Origin: Rhynochetos jubatus
Lineage: Eukaryota > Chordata > Aves > Eurypygiformes > Rhynochetidae
Assembly: GCA_027574665.1 (NCBI GenBank)
Contig: CM050652.1
Coordinates: 39,956,307 to 40,020,306, forward strand
Direction of reading: 5' to 3'
DNA: 64,000 nt
The position numbers were made by a program, and so were the translations under genes. The notes beneath the pieces are model-generated. The model worked only from the letters and a program-made list of their open reading frames with translations, was not told the DNA's origin and searched no databases. Positions 46,701-60,780 of this stretch are shown here, in pieces; position 1 is the first letter of the stretch, and each line of letters starts with the position of its first letter.

Positions 46701-49384
46701 AATCTGTAATTCATCCTTTTGGGTGATAAGATGGAATGTCAGCATTAAACTCTTTTTAAATGTCTACATATAGATTTAACAGCCCAACCTTAGCATCCTA
46801 ATTGGGAAACTCTATCCATTACAATTTCTCAAACATTAAGCCATGGTTGGTACAGTTTCCTGTGAAATACATCTTCTGTTTTCAAATCCCCAGTACAGTT
46901 CCTTCTCATTTGTACTCTCTCCTGCTAATGTTATTTCGTGTTCATTCTAATGGTTAACATTCTGCTGCTACAATGTTACACATAGTCATATTTGAATGAA
47001 AAAAATCTACATATCAATACACTGTTATCAATATACTGTTTAAGAACAGCCTATAAGTAATAATCTACGCATAGATTTATAGTGCAGGAGTATTTACAGC
47101 TCAGACTGGATACCATCTGTACGTAGTAGTGGGAACACAAATGTTCTCTTGCTTGCTCATTCTTTTCCCATTTGTTACAGTTTTACAAAGCAGTTGTCTT
47201 TCATTACCAGCTGGAGCACAAATAAAAAGGTTATTAATGCCTCTTTTCATATTCAGAAATCCAGGTCCACAATTAAGTCGCTCTAACTCAGCTGTCAGGT
47301 AAATCAGCAATCCGACACCAGTTTAACCCAGATACGTATCTGACTCAATTAGGCACATCTACATTTTAAAGCAGATCATAAAGAAAACCAGAGTTACAAA
47401 TTATGCTGCATTTTAATTGCATTTAATTGACATGTATCTTCCCAAAGGATTCAAAACTAATTTACAAACCTACCCTGATACAGAGACATTCTGCAGCTCA
47501 GCATGGAAAACTTTTCCCCTGCTGAGCAACTGGAAAGATGTGCTGATGAGTTTCAGTAGCAGGGCCACACTTCACGCAGAGGGCATCCCTGGGACAGGAC
47601 TGATCCACTGCCCTGGACATTCCCTTGTACTCCATCCCCAGTTGCCTTATGACCAAGAAAATTATTAACTTCCTAAATGACCAGTATGGTTTCCCACTAG
47701 GGAAATCAAAATCGTCTGACTGTTGTCCCATTGAGCACTAAGCCAAACACGTCACTCCGACACAGAACATACAACCCACCGCCTGGTTTTCACTCTTGAA
47801 GACTCAGCAGAACAGCCTGAAAAGCAATTATGCTGCCTCCAGAAGCTCCCTTTTCCCATCCACTTGAATTTACCAAGCTTTCTGAGCTGTGACTATCCTA
47901 GCAATGTTTTAGGTTTCACAGCCAGCTGTGTTGATTTTTTTAATGAGACTTGGCATTTATATTCTAGCAGTCATTTTTTAAAAAGGCATCAGCAAGGCTC
48001 ACTTTGACCTTGCTTTATTGAAAAGGTCTGCACGGTTACATGGCCTGATAAGCAAGCCACTGCCACTCATTCATTAAACATTGCTATAAATCTATGCATT
48101 GAAACAGGCAAAATATTCCTAGTGGCTGCAAAAATGCAATGGATGTTCTTCCTGGAGTCAAGGCAAAGGTGAGAAAAATAGGAATTCTCAGGCTATATTC
48201 TGGGTATCAGACATTTAAAGGCTTCTTATTACTAAAAAAGCATCTTCTAAAAAGAAGCTAAAATTCCCTGGAAGGCTGAAGAAGGCAGATTTTGAAGGAC
48301 CCATCTTAGCCAATCCCAAATGTACGTGCTAAGTTGAATTAGTCTCTCTGTATGCTCTGCTTCCCTTCTCTAGAATACCCACTGTTCAGACCCTTACAGC
48401 AGAGATTAGACTCACAGACCTGGCAATTTGAAATACTACACAGACAGTATCTTTCTTTCTGCATTTGATTTATGAAAAGGTTTCATTTGGCTCAATAGGT
48501 CAAAATCAGAAAAAAAATCTTCAGTATAACACCATTTATTATTAATAGACTTTCATACCCATGCAGACAAATGGAGAAAAGAGAAGTTCTTAAGAAGACA
48601 AATTCAGGAAAATTCTATTATACTGTAGTTTGCCTAGTACATAAATCTCATGTCCATTAAAATTACAGAAACATTTTCAGCCCTATCATTTCTGTCTCAC
48701 TTAAGCACTCGGCTCATTTATGTCTACTTTTTCTCTCATTGAAAACAAGTCTGATGGCCTAATTTGGAATTACACTTGGGCAAATTTAGAAAACTTTAAG
48801 ACTTTGAGGCTTGACATCCATTAAGATTTGTAATAGAGCCCATACTAGCTTTCACCAGAGAAGCCTTATAACCAAACCATATAACCTTTTTTTGCCATCT
48901 CAATCTAATCAAAACATACTGCAATTATTTACAAGTTTTCTGGGCCTGTGTCTTTCCTGTACAACATAATAAGACTTCTACTGCAACTGCTGGAATAGAA
49001 ATAAACAAGCTACTTCTTAAAAACTGAACGGACAGAACCGTCTCCAAGATAACCAAAAGAGTACACAGAGCCTTCAAACATCTATTACCAGTTCTGTTTT
49101 GACTGGAAGCTCTTTTCCCATATACTAATTAAGCAGCACTAGTCTGACTTTTCATACCTACACCACAGTAATACAATACAGTTGATATTAACTGGTACCC
49201 TTGTTTCATGACTGCAAATTATGGGAAAGCAAAACCACAATGAATAGGCTACCTAGATTATGGCATTGCCTATATCTTGGTTGCTTGGTATGATAGTTTT
49301 GATGATGAGCTTCTAATGCAGCAGGTTTTGTGGAGCAATCTAGATTTAATAAACACAAATTATGAATGCAGAACTCCATTCTAT

Positions 49385-49406
49385 GGCTTCTTATGGGCTT
49401 CTTATG
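49385..49406 (+). repeat. Tandem pair of an 11-bp unit
   Basis: ggcttcttatg occurs twice in direct succession. Confidence 0.85.
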
Positions 49407-49569
49407 TGACAGTTTGTCACAGTTCCACTCCAGTAGACAAAACTCCTCTGCCATTTGCACTAGCAGGGTAGCCAACAACAGTAGTTTAACTGACTCATGG
49501 TAGAGCACACAGTGCTGAGACTTGGCAATCTCAGGCTCCCTGGTTCTGACATGAGAAGCCTGTAGGGAG

Positions 49570-50160
49570 TACAGATTTTTTCCCCATGTGTCCATATCTT
49601 GCTCCTTCTCTGCACTGCAGACCCCAGTGTGCCCCTGCCCTGGTATTGTCTCTTCCCTGTCCTTCCCTCCTTTTCTCAAGTCCAGCTCTACTCGTCAGAT
49701 TTATGTTTGGATCTCAGACTTTCCTACTCTCTTCTTCTGAACAACTTATTTGTATATTCATGTCCTGTATCTCCAACCAGTCCTTATTTGCATACACAGC
49801 TCTCTTCGGAGCTGACGTTCCTCCCCTATTCCAGGGTCCTCCTTCAGCCTCAGCCTGCCTTTCACATGTTACCTGGGCTCTTTGTTCCAGGCTGTTTGCT
49901 CAGCCAACCCTGTCTTCCCTCTAGTCTCAATCTCTGTAACTTTCTACTTTGCTCACTTTTCTGGAAGATCTTCCATCCCTTCTCTGACACAAATCACAAC
50001 CACCTCCCTGTTTCCCATCTCCAAAAGCAACTTTGTCTTCCTTCTGCTCCAGTGCTGATATCACCCTATGGTTCCCCTGGTAGAGCTACTCTGAGGTATC
50101 TTTTCTGCTTCCACTCACAACCTCACTAGGATTTTTATGCCAGTATACTCTCCCTGTGTG
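49570..50160 (+). other. Pyrimidine-rich block in intron 1
   Basis: About 590 bases with a strong excess of C and T on the plus strand, so the KCNC2 pre-mRNA is purine-rich here. Long frames on the plus strand (112 and 176 codons, rich in Leu, Pro, Ser and Cys) result from this bias. An octamer sequence ATTTGCAT lies at 49786-49793. No gene is recognised. Confidence 0.6.
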
Positions 50161-53100
50161 GTTTCTGTGACTTTTATATTTGAATCTGAAGGGCACATGT
50201 GCCTTCAAAGTCATCTGCTTTTTCCAACTGAATTACTGGTCTAATGAACGATATTATTTCTTCCTCCAAACCTGGCCTCATTTTGAGGCTGAAGGCTTCC
50301 TCCCCCACATCAGCTAGATGACAGGAAAGCGGAAGGGAGCACAGGATAAATGCTGACCTTAATTAAACAAATCTACCACCTAATAAAATTAAAACAGTTC
50401 CTCTTCAGTAGAAGATTTATGCCTTTCTATAGTCAAATCACTGGATATTCTATAAAATATAAACAATATCTCAGCTTTAACCTTTTCCTAGGCCAGACAA
50501 GACAGTGTCCTTGGAATTCCCCCATGATCTCACAGGAGCCTCTGAAAAGGTCTTTCAAGATTAAAAAAAAAAAAATAAATCTTTGAGATACCTAAATTGA
50601 TGAACTGTGCACCCTAATGCTCTGGTACAGATGAAAGAGCAATGCACTTGGAGAACAGTTTGAGGTCAGAAGGGTGTTTTTATGAGAGGGTAAGGCTGTT
50701 ATAGCTCATGTGCATGATGTATGTGAGTATGTTTCAAGCTCACAACACAATCACATACATCAAAGCTAAATTTAGAGACAGTGAATTATTCATTGCAACA
50801 GTAGTCAGCTAGGCTTATCCTGACTCTTGGGAACTAAGCACATCACCTCAGACAACCCTAGTTCACACATAGACATTGTTTTTTCAGATCTATCTTTTGG
50901 CTCCATGGTGAAAAAAAATTGCATTGGTCAATCAATTGCCCAGAATCTTGTTAAAGGTTTTCCTAAAGATAGGTAAAAAATTATATGTAGCTTACTTGCA
51001 GTTTTTAATACATTAAAATTCCATTTACCCCTGTCTCCAGGGATGCAGAAGTGACAGTTCAATTCAACTGAGAAAGGAAACATAAGAAAGAGAAAAGCCA
51101 CCAGTATAACAGTTATTAGGATACTCAGGCAACTGTGACGTTCAGATTTCATTCCTGCCCTGTTCAAAGCAGACACTTGAACTGAGATGAAAGATAGTTC
51201 AAGTCCCTCCTCTAGATCCTGGGAGAAGCATGTTTAAGCATATGAAAAAGATTACACAAGTTTATGAGAGGGATTATATGACATTGCCCTGCGATAACAG
51301 AGAATTGGACTGAAAGACCCAAGAGCCTCCTCCAGCCCTCTGTCCCCATGAATATCTCCAAATCCAATTTACACATTCATTTAATACATAGATTATGTTC
51401 TAAGCTATCACCATTGCAAGAATTAGCATTGAAGCCGCATGCAGCACCATTTCAAATGTATTCCTATTATTTAAAAGCATCTTCATTGCCAACATTATTT
51501 AGCTTAAACATTTTCTTAGAGCTTTATCACCAGTTTGCCCTAGGGACTGACACTAATCCTTATACTCAGGGTTGGACTAATGAGCACAATGACAAATACC
51601 AGCAATGCTGTGCACAGACCATCATCCTTCTGAGGATTTCTTTATCCAAGAGGTTGTTACTGATGAGAGGGAGCTTGCAAGTAGAAGAGGGGCACCATAT
51701 GGGACTTGCCTTGTGACCTCTAGAGAACCAAGGAATTAATTCCTCTGAGTGCACCACAGCACATGTTTCTTCAGCACTAGGTGCTGAGATGGACAAGAAC
51801 CTTCATCCCAATCCATCAGGCTTCAGGAGCAGCCTTCCAACTTGCCAGGGAAAGCTACTGGCTGTCTGCTGCACTTTCACTTTGTAAAACAACTGCATCT
51901 CTTTCAGAGGTATAACAGTTATTCAGAAAACAAATATCTTTATCCTTTTCTTTGTGATTCTAACCCCACTTTTTTTTTAAACTTAGATTAATAGTTTAGT
52001 TATGAAATATCAATAGCAGAATATACACAGTGCACCCATTCCAGGATCATTTTGATTAAATTCTCCACACAAAGGAGCATGGGAAGAAATATAAACTTAG
52101 TATAAACATTTGGATGTCTTGGATGGCTAAAATTCATCTGCAGTAAAGCAGCCAGCAATATCAATATTTACATTATAATTTATGCGTCATAGTCAACATA
52201 CCAATGTGTTGGCTGGGCCAGCGTTCGCTCCATGCAACTGGGATTTCAGGCTATCTGAAGGAAAATAACTCTGCATTGGTTATCGTTTGGGCTGGTATCT
52301 TTACAACGATCTTCACAGCAGTGAAAGGCAGTTTGTACCATGCAGCGGAAACTTTGCGTTTAAGGGAAGGCAATCCTCTATTGAGAGTTTCTGTGGCAAA
52401 GACCAGAGTCAGGAAATCACATGGTAAAGGGGTTCTTTGGCATGACTTGAGATCTTTCTGGTGATTATGCACAGAGTGGGAACACTGAGGGAATGAACTG
52501 CCACAACCAACCAGACTATGGTCATTGGAGACTGTGACTGTAATCTGCCAAAGGAGTGCCATGCAATGCTGCACGGAGGCACATCTCACAGGTTCCATTT
52601 CCAGTTTAAAGTCTATGTGGCATGTTTACTGCTGGCACATTCCTTTCAAGACTGGATATGTCTGCCTGTATATTTCTGTTAAATAAGGAGCAGGTTGTTT
52701 GTACATGGATTTACAAGCTTTGTCGCTGCTGAAATATGCATGTGACATACCAGCAGAGGTCAGTCACTGGTGCTGTTTATGAAGTTGCAAACTGGGCTTT
52801 GGGGAACTCTGTGTTTTTTATTTAGGGCTTTGCAGTCTGCAGTCCTGATTTGAAGGGTAATAAATTCTCTTTGTTTACATATCACTGACAGTCATACAAC
52901 ATCTTGACAAAATGATGCATGCCAAGAAAAACAACTTTATTTAACAGCATACAAGCAGAGAAGTCTAGTGGCAAGCTCAGCCTTCATTTTCACCTTGTTT
53001 CTTCAGCTCTTTTGCATCAATTCACCTACTCACTCTTACCATTCTGCAGTTTAAGATGTAAGATATGAAGATAAGCCATTTCATCACGAATTTTCCAGAT

Positions 53101-53363
53101 GGTTTGCTTCTTCAGGATTTGAATGAAAGCCCATTTCCCTGGTGTCTAATGAAATCTGCCCTGGTAACTCTTGGAGAAACTGAAAACAAAACTAAAAAAT
53201 TAGCAGGATGCTAGTGGCAACTGTGTTCTTTACAGCCTCCTAATTCCTAATAAAAACACTGTTACTCACAAATTATTCTTAAGCGTTAAGCCTATCTATC
53301 CCAAAGATGTTCAGAATTATAACAACTGCATTAAAAACATCAACCCTTATTCAAATAGGATTT

Positions 53364-53388
53364 GGGGGGGGGGATTTTTTGGGGGGGG
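53364..53388 (+). repeat. G10 and G8 runs
   Basis: Ten G, then ATTTTTT, then eight G. On the KCNC2 pre-mRNA these are C runs; on the plus strand they could form a quadruplex. Confidence 0.9.
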
Positions 53389-55998
53389 ATAGGTATAGCA
53401 CTGAAGCTACTAGAAGAGATGATGCTCATTAAAATCACCTAATAAAAAATTATCACTTTCAGTGTGCAGGATTACTTGGTCAAGCAAAAGCAGGGACACA
53501 CGAAGAGACTGCATGTGACAAACCTGGAAGACCGGGGGAAACAGAAGCAAACTTAAGTGCATCAGAGAGTTCTTTCTGATTTGCACTACATGGCAGAAAG
53601 AGCTCTTTTTTCTGCTCCATTTTAGAAATAAAAGTCTACTTCTTCCTTTAGAAATAGATATGCTATAATGTAAATGTTATCCCAGGCAGTCAGGTATTTC
53701 CACTGCCCTCAACACAAAACCAGTCAAAAAATAGCATTTATGAGTGGGGTTCACCATGTGTGCTATGTTTGTAAGTTTTTTCCAGTTCAAATACAGATTG
53801 CTTATACTTCATCGTGTTTGACCTGCAGTTTTATAACAGGCACCTTTGGTGCATGTCTCTCAGTGCAATTAGAGTTTGGTCCCTTGGAAGAGACAGGGAC
53901 CGTCAGATGAGTGTGCTGTAGGACTCACACGAAGTACCAAGGTTGGGAGCAGCATGTCCACTCAACAGGTGGAAGAATGTTGCTACAAAGGGGATTTTTG
54001 CATTGCAAGAAACTCCAGTCATCTTATTTCACAACAGTGGTAGTGACTACTGCCTGCAAATCCAGTTCCTCTCTTCTCTAGAGGAAAACCATGAAAAGAG
54101 ATGTTACTTGCTGAATCAAAATTAATAATAAACAAACTCACCTGTACAGAATATTTTTCATCCACACAGCTCAAGTACTCCAGAGTGATCCACGATACCA
54201 TCTGTACTGTGTGGGCTGGGATTTTGGATTCCAGATGCCTCTAGTACTTCCTGATCCTGAGCTCAATTCCATTTCACCATGGCAAGGGCATGCAGCTCCC
54301 AGGCCACCACGCTGCTCCGGATGTCCCAATGCCAATAAAAGGACTATTTCTAGCTTCCTCATATACAAAGGAGAGGAAAATCATGGAAGTTCAGACAGAA
54401 ATAAACTGTCTCCCACATGTCACAGGGAGTCCGTTTGCTTCCCAGACCTTCAGACCTCTCTTTTCTCTGTCATTGCTAGATGAAATGAAAAATTCTTATA
54501 CAGTGAATGCCATCCTGTTATGTTAGGGTGTTTGGGTATGTCCATTGTTCTTTGGTTTGGTTTTTTTGTCTCTTGGTCCAAATATGCCCACTTGCAGCTG
54601 CTTCATTCATGTGAAGTTGAACCCTCGATGCCATGGCATGCTTTCCGCATGGGTACCACACACAGCGGTACACAAAAGCAGCGACTGGTAACAGCCATTA
54701 GCAACTCCAGAACATTTGCACATTACTGAGAGCATTTGGAAGGGTTGAAGAGTGCATAGTGCCTTCACTGACAAATTCTTGTCTGGAGACAAAGCTCCTG
54801 TCTCAGGCCATATGACAGATTCTCTCCAAACTTACTTGTATATGAATAACACGTTTCTAATAATATTTTCTTTTATGCTGAATGTGGACATTGATATGTT
54901 ACCCTGTTTATCCAAGATAGTCTCAATATGTGAATACGGCACTTACATCATTTAAAACTTTCTGTGGCAGTGGATTTTCCAAGAATACTGAAAACTGTCA
55001 AACTTCTTCATACAGTCTCAATATATTTTTGGGTGGGAGGACACAAAGAGGTGTTATACAACCTCTGGAAATGTTCCAGTTTGAAAAATCATAATGTCTG
55101 GTCAACTCCCTTAGTTCTAGCACATTATTTGCATGCTGCTGCTCTAACTTCTAAAATAATGCAACCCAAGAGGTGAAAAGCTGCAGTTATTCACAGAAAA
55201 AGTTTGCAAAATTTTCGTTAGGAATTCCAATCTCTGCAGGAGAGAATTTAATATCAGCTCTGCCCTGTCTCCCTCCCACAAAAGAGGCTTCCCCCAAAAA
55301 CAGCCAGTAGCTCAGGGTTAGGAAGCTCACAGGGGAGGTGAAATACACGTTAAAGTCTCTAAGAAGTCAATGCATGTCCCAAACTGCAGCCTTGGACTCA
55401 GGTGGAGTTCAATTTTCCTTGCCTTCCAAAGGGTTGTGCAACTGACTTCCAACTCCCAATTTTTCATCAAACAAGAATTTTGTTTTCCAGTCAACCATAA
55501 CCATGATTTTATCCCAGTTCCTAGTAGGTAAGGTTTCCTAACTGTAACACCCCAACATACTCTCTCTCTCTTTCTTTTCCTCTCCATCTCTTCTTTCTGC
55601 ATCAAGCGCCATCTGAAGTGACAGACAGGCAGAAAATGCGCCAGCCTTTCCAAACCCTACTGGGAAAAGCACTTGAAAGAAAAGTATCAAAACCACACAC
55701 AAAATATAATGGCATGCAGTTAATTAACCTGTCAAGAGAGAAGCAGACATCATTGTTCTGATGAGCTTTTTAGATTGTGGGTTGCTTCCTCTTGCCAGGT
55801 GCAGCTGCAGTGATAGCAGGGGGGGAAGCTTACAAAAATACTACACTGCCAACCACGAACAAAAACTGGCCTTCAGACAAACAGCCTGGCTACGCGCTCA
55901 CTGAATACAAGAGCTTCTCTCCAGAAGAAATCAGACACAGAATGAGACAAAGCAAGAGTGTGTTCAGTTTTTGTGGTTTTGGGCTTTTTGGTTTGTTG

Positions 55999-56075
55999 TT
56001 TTTTTTTTTTTTTCATTTTGCAAAGCTGGCACCAATAACACCTCTATTCAAAAAAAAAAAAAAAAAAAAAAAAAA
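55999..56075. repeat. T15 and A26 runs in inverted arrangement
   Basis: T15 at 55999-56013 and A26 at 56050-56075 are separated by 36 bases and could pair into a long A-T hairpin in DNA or pre-mRNA. Confidence 0.85.
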
Positions 56076-59000
56076 GTAATAAAAAGAGTGCCTGGAGCTC
56101 AACCATAGCCAAATATATGGACACTTCAGGCTCAGTCCTGTAAAATACTGAGCAACCCCTGCAGTGGGAACTGAGGATACTCGATAGAGGGAGAGATCAG
56201 CAGAACATAAGACTAATCCAGTAAGGGCTGTTTGCCCAGGCTCCCTGTAGGAAACATGAATGTGGGAACCTGACAACACTCTTTAGCTTTATGGAAAATA
56301 AAAACAGTAGAAATCTCAGTTTGTATACACTGTTTCATATGACACTCTTGGGTTTTTACTTCCATTTTTGTATGGGATTTATAGTAAATGTTAGTGCTTC
56401 CAGAGCTCATGCCTTGCTGTCATAGCTTTCTGAATTTTTTTTCACTTGATAAATGTTTCATCTACAGTTTCTTTGATTATATAATGTCCTAGTGCAGCTC
56501 TTACAATTACCCACATTACCAGTTACAACTTTCTTTTTTGACCCAATCTTTAAAAATCATCAGTGATTCAGAAAATTTTCTATGTTACACGGGGTTAAAT
56601 CACTACCAAGATTAAGAAGGGTTGTTGAAGAGCTGCCATTACGCAAGTCTCCTTATCCCGGAGCCTTTCTTGATTATAAGTTCATTGTAGGCTATTCATA
56701 AGATAAATGAGTAGGAAACATGTAACCCTTCAAGTACATATAACTGCAGTATCAGGATGGAAGGTTCTCTGAAATACAAAAAAGTTATTTATGTATTATT
56801 CACTTTTTCAGATTTAAGCCATAAAATTTTAGTTGAATCTCAGCCAACATCCTGGGCTACAGATACACATTATACTCTGGCAACATATTCTAAAAGATAG
56901 GTACTGAAATCATGCATAGCAAGAAGTTGGGAAGCAAGAAATATTGTTTGTCTTGGAAGATTACCAAAACTTAAGAGGTTTTGAGAATACTTTTGTGAAA
57001 AACAGAGTTGTGGGCACTTATGTCCCCAGTTGAAGTATGTGGCAGGTCAGCTGACACAGAGTTTTGCTCACAGGGTAGAGGTCTATGTTTAAAAGATAAA
57101 GAAAGTTTTATTCCCTATGTTGCTTGCAGGGATTTCATTAAACATTATGACTACTAGCAGGTTATCAAGTGATAGAATGCTTCAGATATGAAGCGACAGG
57201 TAACAGTGTGAAAATTTAACTTTCACAGCTTCATATTCACTAATAGTTTGTTTCAAATGTATGAAAAATGATGCTCAGTATGATCAGAAAGAGTACTCAA
57301 AAGTCAATTACTAAATCGCTTTTCATTTACCACTGGCTAATGATCCAAACAATCAGACATTATAAATTTCTGTTCATTTTCAGATAGACCTGTGCCCACC
57401 CTAGAAGGACAAGTTGCTGGTATATAACATTACTCCGTGTCGCAAATCCATGAGCACATCAGATAACCAGACGAGGAAAATAGAAAGTCACTAACTGTAC
57501 CGGTTAAGATAAAGTATTTTTCTTATTTTATTTTACTTATCTGATAATAGTACTATGTGAAAACATGACTATATTTGTTTTCTGCAGTTCTTTTATTATT
57601 GAAATATGTGTATTGCAAGAGGCTAAAAAGGTCACAATGTAACATTGCCGTAACTGGTTTGGTACATGAGGTTCTTGCACTTTGCAAGGAAAGAATATAG
57701 GGTAGGTAGAAAACTTCCCTTATGAAAGCAAAATGAGCAAAAAAGCTGTGTAAATAGAGCTAGATATTAAAACATTTGGGTTTGGGGTTTTTTGGCTGCA
57801 GAAATGACAATGCATAAAATTGGTTCATGCAAGATACGGTCATATAAGATTTACATATATCAGTGGGTGCACATGGAGATCAGAAGCAGCCCATTTGAAA
57901 ATTTGCACCCACGAAAGGTAATAGAAGGCAATAAGGCAAGCAACATGCAAGAGCAAAAGAAGAACATTTATCAGTCAAATGTGCATTTACAAGGCCCACT
58001 AGGGAGTCAGTAGGCCATTAGATAAGACTTAGTGTGGTACACGCACCCATTTATGTGATAGAGCAGCAACAGCTAGCTGGTATCAATGACACTCTTCCAA
58101 AATATAAGCTGATTCAGGCTTGTCCTCCTTCAGTGGCTGATCATTGCCATACACGACATGATTATGAATGCAGCTGCACTGGTATAATAACAGAATAACT
58201 TAGGATGGAGTTTCATGCTCTTAGAATTGAGACCAGAAACAAACCTAATGGCATCAAACTGAGGAAATGGGAGAGCAAGCCAAAAAAGTAACCTAGCCTG
58301 GCAATGTCAGAGCGTCTAAGATGGTGACTGTGCAAATCTTCTGAAGTCAATGTAACAACATGGAGGTTTCAATGGGGCACACGCTTAAGAATCTTGCTGA
58401 CCCAGGAATAAACACATTGATTTTGGTAATGTGATGCTGACTCTGTGTCCCCTGCATGTGTATAAGCTCACTCAATGTGCACAGACTGCTACAGTATTGT
58501 TCTGCAGCTACTAAGTGTAGTAAATTTGTAGAGAAGCAATAAAGCAAACTCTGAAATCCATTGTTACATGATCCAAGGTTTAGATTGTGACAGGAACCTT
58601 AGGATCTTTCTTTTCTTCAAAGCAAGTCTAGAAAGGCTCAGGCAATTTAGCAGTGCCCAGCAAGTGTATTCAATGCAGGCTTGTAACATACACAAATACG
58701 CAATGAGATGCTGGTCTTGAATCATCAATTAATATTCTCTTACATGCTTACCTCAGAAGTAAGCTTGAAATGAACTTCAAAAAGGTGACAGTGTATGTAA
58801 GAAAGCTCCATTTCTCCCACGTCCCTGTTAAATTTCTGCACAAACCTGTTGGCATGATAAAAGTGTTTACTACACTAAATCTGGATGGTATATGTGCATC
58901 AAGTTTTTGGAAACTTTTCCTATACCAAACCAGCCAAACTGAACGTACTCAGCTGTCACTGTAAACCAGAAGTGTGAAGACAGGTTGGTGTAATGGAGAA

Positions 59001-60741
59001 GGTCAGTAAAATAAAGCTTACCCAGCTCTCCCCAGGAAACTTCTAAGATTACGACACTGCCATTTTTAACATTACCAGCTGGAATAACTTACAGGAGACT
59101 GCAAACAGCTGCTGTTATTTCTAAACTTGAGTTTCATAAAGGGACTTCTAATTTCTGAGAATAGTACTAATAATTACAACGAATAATGTAGCTGAGTACA
59201 AATGAAAAAGTAAACACAGCCTTATTCAACCTCTGGTAATATTCTTACGTGAGATGCAACTCAAGCTGATGAAATGCCAGCAGAAATGTTTTGAATTAAT
59301 GGCATTCATCTGATTAGAAGCTTTATTTTGATCTTCAGCATGAATTTGCTCTAAACCTCAGGCTAGATTTGAGAGCTGCTTATCATATGTGTGCTAACTA
59401 GCTCACAGAGGAGACAGGAGGAATTCCCAGGTTGGAAGGAAAGGAAGGCTCACATACTTGATACAGAAAAACAAAACACTTTTTCAATTCGGTGTTCTGT
59501 TATTTTTTTTTTTTAAGTAAGTAAGTTACTGGCAAAAAGGGAAGTTTGATTTAGTTCAGAGGCTTGCTGCCACCATGCAGCACTGCAACACTGAAGGAGT
59601 ACTTCATAATTTAATCTTTCTACCATATATATATTTTGGATGGTTGGCCCAAGTCATGGATAAAAACACTGTGAGGCATAGACTTAATTTTTTTAAATTT
59701 CCTCCTGTCCTGGGTGTCCTGGGTGTGTAAGTGTTCTTGTGTGTGTATTTGTATATTCTGTGCAGTTCTTACCTTTTTTACATTTTCATTCAACACTGTT
59801 AATACAGAAAAACTCAGAGAAATAGAATAGCTCCTTCTGTGTTTTGACTGCTATAACAGAGATTTACCCACAATCACTGAAAGAGGAAATGAAATGCAGG
59901 CTTCAAAGGTTTATGGGTTTTCTCAACTCGGTAGACTGAGAAAGAAGTAAAGAAGAAGCAAGAACCCATCAGGACCTTCAAAAGCAATGCTAGATATTTG
60001 AATGAAACAGAAAAACAGGATTCAGTCTGCCTGAGGGAACATGTCTACAAGAGGGAGCTGCAATGTATCTTTAAGTGGTCTAGCCTGGGTGTCATCAGCA
60101 GTCTATGAGCTCCCTTAGGTCAAACTGAGATGTTCTTAGCACTGCAGTGTAGAAACTCACCACAAATAAGTGTAATTCACTTTCTCTAGAGCTGACCTTA
60201 TGGTGTTTCTCCTGGGAGGAGCATCCTGATTCCTCTGGTAGACAGCCTGGCTGGGAAAAATGGGGAACAGACAGAATATTTGCTCTGATCATCAGTACTG
60301 ATTCAAAATAATAGCCATTCAGACACATTTTGGCAGTCACTGGTGCCACAGTCAAAAGCACATTTTCCATAAAAATCTACCACCTTCCACAGAAAGACTA
60401 GGATGGGGTGTGTAGTTTAGAATCAGGCCACTAACATACGTCACATCAGAGGCTTGTTCCATTGCACAGGCATGTCCAAAGGTGGTGAATTAATACTGAA
60501 AATTTGTGAAGAAGGAGCTTATCACAATTAGCATAGCTGGAAAACATGAAATTAAACAAGCGTCTCCTTCTGTCAGTGCAACAGCTTTGGGAATTGTTGC
60601 ACTGGTACATTCAACAACAAAGGACAGAGAGAAAGAGCTGCTGTTTAGAAGATAGGATTCCTACCCAGCAGATATACATAGCAAAAAATAAGCCATTGCT
60701 ACTGGCTCCTCTGCAACCTCCAAAGTATGCTAGTTTCTCTA

Positions 60742-60780
60742 TTTAGGATGTTTTAAAAGATGTTTAGGATGTTTTAAAGA
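60742..60780 (+). repeat. Tandem duplication of about 19 bp
   Basis: tttaggatgttttaaaaga is repeated almost exactly after two bases. A small replication-slippage duplication. Confidence 0.85.

Noticed and set aside
49599..50129. 176-codon plus-strand frame
   Set aside because: Composition (Leu, Ser, Pro, Cys, Phe) follows from the pyrimidine-rich strand; no motif and no gene context.
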